DNA of 64,000 nt from Chloroflexi bacterium HGW-Chloroflexi-6 (lineage in GTDB: Bacteria; Chloroflexota; Anaerolineae; Anaerolineales; Villigracilaceae). The position numbers were made by a program, and so were the translations under genes. The stretch lies in the NCBI GenBank assembly GCA_002840685.1, contig PHBU01000012.1, forward strand, positions 124,001-188,000. The letters run 5' to 3'. Position 1 is the first letter of the stretch. Every line of letters begins with the position of its first letter. This document shows, in pieces, positions 1 through 6,617 of this stretch. A model generated the notes under the pieces. It saw nothing but the letters and a program-made list of their open reading frames with translations, had not been told where the DNA came from and searched no databases.

Positions 1-4
1 AGTT

Positions 5-39
5 AGGGCTGACAGCGCGCTGTCAGCCCTGTTTTTTTT
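5..39 (+). terminator. Rho-independent terminator at the left edge
   Basis: Positions 5-30 are a perfect 26-bp palindrome (13-bp arms AGGGCTGACAGCG and its complement), followed on the + strand by a T-run at 32-39. The T-run serves a + strand gene lying to the left of the window. The minus-strand gene ending at 38 could use the same hairpin, but no T-run is visible for it. Confidence 0.8.
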
Positions 40-1183
40 ATTCGCCTTTGATGTCGCCGAGCTTTATGTAGCCTGCTTCTGTGCCGCCAGGAGTTTCGGG
101 GTTGGCCAGGTCTGTTTCGGCACCTGGAGCATCCGTGTTTGAACTTACCATGACATCTTTGAGTTTGTAGCCATCATCATCCCCCTGCATGCGGGCCGCG
201 GCCTCGCGCACTTTTTGGACTGCCGGCAGGAGTAACACACCGCCAATAACACCGATCGCCAACCCGAGCCAGGGCTGGTTGCCGCCGGGGAATCCGCCGC
301 CGGGCGCCTGGCTTTCGGCTGTATCCTCGCAGCTGACATTGCTTCCATCGTCATCGTGGGTTTCCGAGTAGACGCCGCCGTCATTGCCGCAGATCGCCTT
401 GTAATCTTCCATGCAGAAATCGTAATTGTCGCCAAAGGCGCAGCCGCCAACCCATTCGCCTGCGGTGCTATCGTTATCCGCGGGGATCGCGATCGGCAGA
501 AGTTTTTCGGGGCTTGCACCGTCAGGGATGCAATAAAAATCATAGTTTGTGCCGCTGCCTGTATATAGATCGACCTTTATAACCAGCAAGCCGTTCGGGC
601 ATTTATACTGTTCGAAGCATTCAGACAAATCCCCATCTTTTTTCGTGCAGCTGCCCAGATAATTTTCATCCGGGTTGCGGGTTGGGGCGGCAGTCGGCGC
701 GGCTGAAAGCGAAAGCGGCGTTGGTTTTACGGTCAGTTCCCCGCCAATTGTGCATTCCAGGAAGCTGCCTGAACCTACCGAATCAGCATGGGTCGAAATG
801 TCGCCGCCAGCGTCGATACATTTGGCAGCAAGATCTTTCATGCAATCTTTTTTGCCATCCCCATTTCCGCACCAACCGCTCCAGTCGGCAGTTGTTGTTT
901 CACCGGTTGGCGCCGCCAGCGGCAGGGAGGTGGCTGTAGCCGGCAGGGTGGCGGTTGGGGTTGCCGTCAAAGTAGCCGTGGGTGTGCTGGTGTAGTAAAT
1001 GATGACGGGTGTCTCGGTCGGCTTTTTTTCTTCATCTTCTTTTGGTTCTTCTGTTGGGCACGGGATAGGATTTCCGGCGACATCAGTACAACCCGGGACT
1101 TGGGCCTGGGCCGGGTTGGCAAAACCGGCTAACGCTCCAACGCAAACGAGCAGGGCTAAAAGCGGCATAATTACGTATTTCAT
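38..1183 (-). CDS. Secreted protein with three four-cysteine modules and a C-terminal membrane anchor
   Basis: A 381-residue exported protein of unknown function. I chose the ATG at 1183 because it follows AGGAG at 8-nt spacing and opens a clear signal peptide (residues 1-28, ending AQA). The mature N-terminus has GCT and CPTEEP motifs, then a Thr/Pro-rich linker (about 55-95). Three related modules follow: Cys 105/114/122/144, Cys 179/189/195/218 and Cys 248/257/265/285, each about 40 residues and beginning with a W/Y-x-G-x-C pattern. Residues about 305-322 form a hydrophobic anchor, followed by an acidic tail that should lie in the cytoplasm. The even cysteine count suggests two disulfides per module. 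I do not recognise the family. Its upstream palindrome and mature N-terminus match those of the protease gene at 6618. Confidence 0.85.
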   Translation of the reverse strand: MKYVIMPLLALLVCVGALAGFANPAQAQVPGCTDVAGNPIPCPTEEPKEDEEKKPTETPVIIYYTSTPTATLTATPTATLPATATSLPLAAPTGETTTADWSGWCGNGDGKKDCMKDLAAKCIDAGGDISTHADSVGSGSFLECTIGGELTVKPTPLSLSAAPTAAPTRNPDENYLGSCTKKDGDLSECFEQYKCPNGLLVIKVDLYTGSGTNYDFYCIPDGASPEKLLPIAIPADNDSTAGEWVGGCAFGDNYDFCMEDYKAICGNDGGVYSETHDDDGSNVSCEDTAESQAPGGGFPGGNQPWLGLAIGVIGGVLLLPAVQKVREAAARMQGDDDGYKLKDVMVSSNTDAPGAETDLANPETPGGTEAGYIKLGDIKGE

Positions 1184-1250
1184 TCGATTCTCCTGAGTAA
1201 TAAAACTGGAATAAATTTTCTCAAGTATGTCCGAATGAACCTGCTTTGTC

Positions 1251-1268
1251 GGTAGGGTTAACCCTACC
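1251..1268. promoter_or_regulatory. 18-bp perfect palindrome upstream of the cysteine-rich protein gene
   Basis: GGTAGGGTTAACCCTACC is a perfect inverted repeat 68 bp upstream of the minus-strand start at 1183. The inner 16 bp plus the flanking CATT recur at 6516-6535 before the protease gene. The first base of a CATACT -10-like hexamer (1229 down to 1224) lies 30.5 nt from the palindrome centre. The same distance separates the other copy from its CATAAT. A shared operator is inferred. Confidence 0.5.
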
Positions 1269-1320
1269 ATTTAACTCTTGTTTTGCATCAAATATCTGCG
1301 CACGGCTGTCACAAAAAGGA

Positions 1321-1326
1321 TATAAT
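1321..1326 (+). promoter_or_regulatory. -10 element of a probable leaderless promoter
   Basis: TATAAT lies 8 nt before the ATG at 1335. Transcription would then start at about the start codon. No good Shine-Dalgarno is placed for this ATG and no convincing -35 box was found. Confidence 0.5.
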
Positions 1327-1334
1327 TTTTTGAT

Positions 1335-3827
1335 ATGGGCATCTCTCGCAATCCGACCTTCCAAACCTTGCCTGGCAGTCTGTCCGAAAGAGGGATGGAT
1401 GCCCTGACTTCCTCCATCCCGATGAATTTGCCCGCCTTGCGCTGGCAAATGATCGGGCGCAGGGAAGAGATCCAACAAATTCAACAATTTTTGAGCCGCG
1501 AAGATTCGCGCTTGCTAACGCTGACCGGTTTTGGCGGCGCAGGCAAGACAACCCTGGCTTTGTATGTTGCCCACAGCCTGCTGGAGCGTTTCCCCGGGGG
1601 AGTGTTCTTTGTCGATGTTTCAACCATTAACGACCCGGCCCTGATCCTGTCTGCCATCGCCCAGGCAATCAATTTGCCCGAAGAGCCACGCCGTGCGCTT
1701 AAAGATACCCTGCGCGATTTCCTGGCCAACCGTCTGATCTTGTTTGTGCTCGATAACTTCGAACAGGTTATCAGCGGCGCGCCCACTCTCGCTGAATTGC
1801 TGGATGAAAACCCGCATCTGCGCTTGCTGGTCACCAGCCGCGAAGCCCTGCACCTGCGCGGCGAACAGGTTATGCCCATCCTGCCCATGCCCCCAGAGGA
1901 TGCGGTCCAAATGTTCTTGCAGCGCGCTCGCACCCTTAATCCCGCTTTTCAGCTGACCGAGGCCAATGCTGACAGCATCTCTGAATTGTGCGCGAAGCTG
2001 GATGGACTTCCGCTGGCGATCGAGCTGGCCGCCACGCGCACCAGGATGTTCTCACCGCAAGCCTTGCTTGCCCGTCTGGGATCAGACCTGGAAACTGGTT
2101 CGCCGCTTTTGGCGACTCTTACCTCGGGCGCACGCGATTTGCCGCTCCGCCAGCAAACCCTGCGCAATGCGATTGCCTGGAGCTACAATCCGCTTTCTGC
2201 GAACGAAAAGAAAACCCTGTGGGCCGCAGCGCTCTTTCGCCCGACCTTTGGGATTGAAGTTCTCGTTCAGGTGACGGGCCTGCCGGAAGATGAAACGATC
2301 CGGGCACTGGAATCGCTGCTGGATAAGAACCTGATCCAATCCACCCAGGAGCAGTTAACGCGCTTCAGCATGCTCGACACCATCCGCGAATTTGTGCGCG
2401 AGCAGGCCCAGCAGTGTGGCGAGTGGCAGCCACTTTTACGGGCGTTTGTCTTTTATTTTCGCAATACGGTTGATATTGCCGCCTCTGAAATTGAGCATAA
2501 TCATCTTGCGTCTGCCATGGCCCAGATCGATCTGGAACGTGAAAATATTTTGTTTGCCCTCGAGCAGGCGCTGACTTCGCAAGAGAACGACTTGTTTGGC
2601 GCAGCCATTCGCATTTTGGCGGGTCTGGAACAATATTGGTTTGCGCACTGTTATTATGGCGAGGCCCGCAAGTACATCGAGCAGTCTCTGGGCTTGGTGC
2701 AAACCCGCGGCACACCTCAAGAACGGGCCACAGTCTACAGCATGTTGGGAACATATCGCTGGTCCCAGCATGATTTCGCAGGAGCTGCCGATGCCCACCG
2801 GCAGAGCCTTATCCTTTTTGAGCAGGCTGGCGATAACATCCAGTTGGGCCGCAGCATGGTCAACCTGGCAGCCAATTTGGACAGCCTCGGCGAACTGGAA
2901 CAGGCAGATCAATACTACAAAAACGGGCTGGCCCTTTCGCAAAAACACGGGGATGCCTGGAATGAATTGCGCGCTGCCTGCAATATGGGTAACCGCTACC
3001 ACCAAATTTTGCACGACAATGAGCGCGCCATTGCCTGTTGGCAGTCTGGCCTGGCAGTGGCTGAACGTTTGGGCTTGCGTTATGAAGCCAATACGATCCG
3101 TTTTAATCAGGCCATTCTGTTTTACGACATCCGTGATTTTGGGCGGGCCGATTCTCTGCTGGTCAATGTTGTTCAGTCTGCGCAGATCGATCATTACCCG
3201 CAAATTCTGCTGTTTGCCTATGGCTTGCAGGCCATGATCGCAACCCAACGCGCTGATTTTGCATCTGCCCGGCATCTGTTCCTGGATGCGTTTCAAACCA
3301 ATCGCGAGTTGGTTGGTTTTGACCAGCTGGTCGAGTTGTTTGAAGGCCTTGCGGAGCTTTGTCTTCGGCTGAGACAATTCGAAGCTGCCACTCTCTTGCT
3401 TGGCGCCACAGCCAGGGGTGATCCGCTCCAGCCCACGACCAGGGATTTGCCGCTCGTCCTTGAAAGGCAAAAAGCAACCATCAGTCTGCGTGCCGCGTTG
3501 GGAAGTGCCGTTTTTCAAAGAACTTGGGAGCAGGGCAAACAAATGCCCTTTAATGACCTGCTTGCCTTTGCGATCGCCCAATGCCGCCTGGGCGACAAAA
3601 AACAGCATTCCGACCCGATCCTGTCCACGCTCACCGCGCGAGAAATCGATGCTTTGCGCCTGCTGGCGCAGGGCAAAACCAATGAAGAAATTGCCAGGGA
3701 ATTGGTTGTTGTACAAAAGACGGCCGAAAAGCATGTTGCCAATATTTTGCGAAAATTGGGAGTCAAAAACCGCACCGAAGCGGCTACCTGGGCAGCGCAG
3801 ATGGATCTCACTGACCCGGAAGAATAA
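1335..3827 (+). CDS. LuxR-family transcriptional regulator with STAND/NB-ARC ATPase and TPR repeats
   Basis: An 830-residue signal-transduction ATPase of the MalT/AfsR-like kind. An NB-ARC-like core near residues 38-330 has Walker A GFGGAGKTT and Walker B LILFVLDNFE, plus GLPLAIELAA and a MLDTIREF segment typical of the family. A long helical TPR-type region (about 390-740) follows, then a C-terminal LuxR helix-turn-helix (LTAREIDALRLLAQGKTNEE ... KHVANILRKLGV). The usual model is that ligand or partner binding to the TPR sensor releases ATP-dependent oligomerisation and DNA binding. The target genes are unknown. It lies 113 bp before another STAND-type gene on the same strand, so the two may work together. 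ATGs at 1395 and 1422 are alternative starts. Confidence 0.9.
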   Translation: MGISRNPTFQTLPGSLSERGMDALTSSIPMNLPALRWQMIGRREEIQQIQQFLSREDSRLLTLTGFGGAGKTTLALYVAHSLLERFPGGVFFVDVSTINDPALILSAIAQAINLPEEPRRALKDTLRDFLANRLILFVLDNFEQVISGAPTLAELLDENPHLRLLVTSREALHLRGEQVMPILPMPPEDAVQMFLQRARTLNPAFQLTEANADSISELCAKLDGLPLAIELAATRTRMFSPQALLARLGSDLETGSPLLATLTSGARDLPLRQQTLRNAIAWSYNPLSANEKKTLWAAALFRPTFGIEVLVQVTGLPEDETIRALESLLDKNLIQSTQEQLTRFSMLDTIREFVREQAQQCGEWQPLLRAFVFYFRNTVDIAASEIEHNHLASAMAQIDLERENILFALEQALTSQENDLFGAAIRILAGLEQYWFAHCYYGEARKYIEQSLGLVQTRGTPQERATVYSMLGTYRWSQHDFAGAADAHRQSLILFEQAGDNIQLGRSMVNLAANLDSLGELEQADQYYKNGLALSQKHGDAWNELRAACNMGNRYHQILHDNERAIACWQSGLAVAERLGLRYEANTIRFNQAILFYDIRDFGRADSLLVNVVQSAQIDHYPQILLFAYGLQAMIATQRADFASARHLFLDAFQTNRELVGFDQLVELFEGLAELCLRLRQFEAATLLLGATARGDPLQPTTRDLPLVLERQKATISLRAALGSAVFQRTWEQGKQMPFNDLLAFAIAQCRLGDKKQHSDPILSTLTAREIDALRLLAQGKTNEEIARELVVVQKTAEKHVANILRKLGVKNRTEAATWAAQMDLTDPEE

Positions 3828-3940
3828 GATGGTTTTGGGTGGAATTGCAGCTTTCCATGCCAATGAGTGCTAAAATGTTTTTTGTTACTGTTATTTTCCT
3901 GTAAAAATTCTGAGATTTTGCATTCACAACAAATCCCAAT

Positions 3941-6433
3941 ATGGCAGACTCGATCCAGATTTCCGGCAATGTCGCAGGTTCGGTGGTGATTGGCGATAAC
4001 AACTTCGTTGTCAACACCAACCATGGCACGATTGTCTACCAACAGGCCGCGCCCCAGGTTCAGAAACGGGCGCTTGCCCCCGCCCCGCCGCGCGCGCCGC
4101 GGGGTTTTGTCAACCGCTCCGCCGAGTTGGCCCGTCTCGAAAGCTGGATCAGCGCGCACGAAATCGTCCTGCTGCATGCCCCCGATGGCCTCGGTAAAAC
4201 CGCCCTGCTCAAGCAGGCCGCCAACAGCGCCGCCGCCCGCGCCATGCCCGACGGCATCATCCTGCTCGAAAGTGTCGACGCTTCCGGCCAGGCGCTCGGC
4301 CCCGAAGATATCATCCAGCGCCTGTTTGACGCTCTTTTCGAATCGAACCCCCCGCTCAAAGTCAACGCCACCACCGCCCGCACGTATCTTTCGAATACCC
4401 GTCCGCTGGTGCTGTTCGACGAAGTGCCGCTCACGCCCGCCCTGCAAAACGCCCTGCCCGATCTTCTTCCGCAGGGCGCTTTGATTTTGGCTGCCGACCT
4501 GCCCGCCGGCGGAGATTTTGAGCACCTCGCCATCAAGTCTTTACCTCGGGCCGAAGCGCTTTCCCTGCTTTCTGACAGAGCCGCCATCACTGTCAACGAT
4601 GCCATTCGCTCAACGCTGGATGCGCTCTGCGCCCTGCTCGATGACGCGCCGCTGGCCCTGACGATCACTGGCAACGTGTTGCGGGAAACAACAGATTCCC
4701 CCGACGCCGCGCTGTCTTTTCTGCAATCGACGCCTGATTCCAGCCCTGACCGTCTGCGCTGTGCGCTCGACCGGGCTTTTGCTTACGCTTTCAGCCGCCT
4801 CAGCGCCGACGAGCAAAAAGTGCTCTCCGCCGCAGCCTTGACCCCGTCCATCTCGAATTCGCCCGACTGGTTGTCCTACGCATTGGGCGGGGTTCCGGTA
4901 AATGCCGCGCTCGAACGCTTGCAAGCCCTGGGGCTGCTCTTTGCCAACAGCCCACGCCTGCGCCTGCCCCCCGGATTCCGCGCCCCGGCCCTTCGTGAAG
5001 CTGACAAACAGGTTGAAGAAAGACCCCTGCTGGAAAAACTGGCTGAATACTTGCTCGCCAACCAGTCCCAACCCGGATTCATTGCCGCTGAATTGGGAAA
5101 TTTTGCCGGGGCGCTGCGCGCATCCAGCGGGCAAACCGCCCTGTCGCTGGCGCGCGTCCTCGACCCGTACCTGACCCTGAACGGCCTGTGGGATCTGTGG
5201 GGCCGCGCGCTTGATTCCGCGCTCGAAGCCGCCCAGATGCTTGGCGACCGGTCTGCCGAAGCCTGGTCTCTGCACCAGATGGGCACGCGCCTGCTTGGGC
5301 TGGGAGATAAAGCCAGGGCTGCACTGCTCCTGCGCCAGGCCCTTCAGATCCGCGAAGCAATTGGAGATGCGGCCGGCGCGGCGTACTCGCGTCACAACCT
5401 GAATGCGCTCAAACCTGTTCCGCTGGTCAAACCGGGCACAATCTCTTTTGCCAGGCTTTTTGCCGTTTTTGCCACCATTGCCGCCACCCTGACGTTATTT
5501 GTCGGCGGTGTTGCAACTCAGGTGATCCCTGCTCTCCTGTCTCCTGCTGAATCTAGCGAAACCCCGACCCTCACCCCCACAATAACCTTAACGCCCAGTC
5601 CTTCAGCCACCTTTACGATAACGCCAACCTCGACTCCTGACATCGTTTCGCCCAGCCTGGGCAAGCTTTACGCCACACCGCGGGAATCCTATTATGGCGA
5701 ATCCGTCGAACGCTGCCAGCAGACCAGCACCACGACGCTCTTTGCCTATGCGGCTGACCCATCCGGCATTCGTCAGATGCAGGTTGTTTACTGGTATCAA
5801 TTTTCAGATGAATTCGTTGATGAGAGGGTTCCCCGTTACGAAGCCGAAATGAAGGCCGGGGAGAATGGTCAGTACAGCCTGCTGCTCGACCACAACGAGC
5901 AAAACCGCGCCGAAAACACCCTGAAAGGCCAGGACGGCTGGATGTTCTGGCGGGTGACCGCCACCGATGCCGCCGGGAATCAGTCCACGCAAGAAGGCTC
6001 GCCCGTTTCGCTGTTTCAGGCCCGCTGCGATACATCTGCCCCGCGCATCCTGCGCGCTTATACGTTGCCAGGTTACGGCACCTACGGCGATTTCAGTTTT
6101 TGCACTGCCGGCAGCTATTCCAGTTATATGGAACTGCACGCGATCCTGCAGGATGAGTCGCTCATCAAAGCTGTCACGGTTCAATATTACTATCGCATCA
6201 AATCACAAAACGGCCCGGTTTTTACCTTAAAACTTACCCCATACAAAGACGACCCGACCCATTATTACAATTATCTCGACCATAATAGCAACAATCAGGC
6301 TGAGAAAATATTAAAAAATAGTGATGGTCAGTTTATCTGGCGCATTACGGCCATCGACGAGTATGGCAACATGATCGAGGGGCCGCCGTACACGGTTGAA
6401 ATGCGCTACGACTACTGTCCCGCGCCGGGCTAG
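3941..6433 (+). CDS. Membrane-spanning STAND-type ATPase with two extracytoplasmic repeats
   Basis: An 830-residue protein with an unusual layout. Residues 5-30 carry a Gly/Asn/Val repeat (SGNVAGSVVIGDNNFVVN). An NB-ARC/NACHT-like ATPase follows (about 55-360), with a degenerate Walker A (APDGLGKT, lacking the first Gly) and Walker B LVLFDE. A short TPR-like stretch ends with ALQIREAIGDAAGAAYSRHN. One transmembrane helix lies at about 502-530, then a Thr/Pro linker, then two related segments of about 110-120 residues. Each segment contains a cysteine, YYWY/YYYR, LDHN(E/S)xNxAE.L and W..TA.D..GN motifs, and resembles an Ig-like fold. The ATPase should be cytoplasmic and the repeats outside. 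The start at 3941 has no strong ribosome site. Function unknown; sensing or stress signalling is inferred. Confidence 0.85.
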   Translation: MADSIQISGNVAGSVVIGDNNFVVNTNHGTIVYQQAAPQVQKRALAPAPPRAPRGFVNRSAELARLESWISAHEIVLLHAPDGLGKTALLKQAANSAAARAMPDGIILLESVDASGQALGPEDIIQRLFDALFESNPPLKVNATTARTYLSNTRPLVLFDEVPLTPALQNALPDLLPQGALILAADLPAGGDFEHLAIKSLPRAEALSLLSDRAAITVNDAIRSTLDALCALLDDAPLALTITGNVLRETTDSPDAALSFLQSTPDSSPDRLRCALDRAFAYAFSRLSADEQKVLSAAALTPSISNSPDWLSYALGGVPVNAALERLQALGLLFANSPRLRLPPGFRAPALREADKQVEERPLLEKLAEYLLANQSQPGFIAAELGNFAGALRASSGQTALSLARVLDPYLTLNGLWDLWGRALDSALEAAQMLGDRSAEAWSLHQMGTRLLGLGDKARAALLLRQALQIREAIGDAAGAAYSRHNLNALKPVPLVKPGTISFARLFAVFATIAATLTLFVGGVATQVIPALLSPAESSETPTLTPTITLTPSPSATFTITPTSTPDIVSPSLGKLYATPRESYYGESVERCQQTSTTTLFAYAADPSGIRQMQVVYWYQFSDEFVDERVPRYEAEMKAGENGQYSLLLDHNEQNRAENTLKGQDGWMFWRVTATDAAGNQSTQEGSPVSLFQARCDTSAPRILRAYTLPGYGTYGDFSFCTAGSYSSYMELHAILQDESLIKAVTVQYYYRIKSQNGPVFTLKLTPYKDDPTHYYNYLDHNSNNQAEKILKNSDGQFIWRITAIDEYGNMIEGPPYTVEMRYDYCPAPG

Positions 6434-6464
6434 AATCAAACTAAAATTTTTGACACAATCGCAG

Positions 6465-6499
6465 ATAGGGCAAGAGAGATTCTTGCTCTATTTCTTTTT
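6465..6499 (+). terminator. Terminator after the membrane STAND gene
   Basis: An 11-bp stem (6465-6475 with 6481-6491, one G-U pair) closes a GAGAT loop and is followed by a T-rich tail TTCTTTTTA. Confidence 0.7.
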
Positions 6500-6515
6500 A
6501 AAGTAGAGTGAAAAA

Positions 6516-6531
6516 GTAGGGTTAACCCTAC
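6516..6531. promoter_or_regulatory. 16-bp palindrome, second copy of the shared operator candidate
   Basis: GTAGGGTTAACCCTAC is identical to the core at 1252-1267. It lies 86 bp before the protease ATG at 6618. A CATAAT hexamer at 6554-6559 is a plausible -10, placing the palindrome just upstream of the -35 position, as in the other copy. Confidence 0.5.
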
Positions 6532-6617
6532 CATTGTTTTGCCGGGCTGCGGTCATAATAGGGGTACTTAATTCCGCGTTTATTTATCGAAATTGCCCAA
6601 ATTAAGGAGGCACAATC

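Noticed and set aside
2436..3863. Open frame of about 475 codons antisense to the LuxR-type regulator
   Set aside because: The sense strand encodes a complete STAND/LuxR protein; the antisense product is low in recognisable structure.
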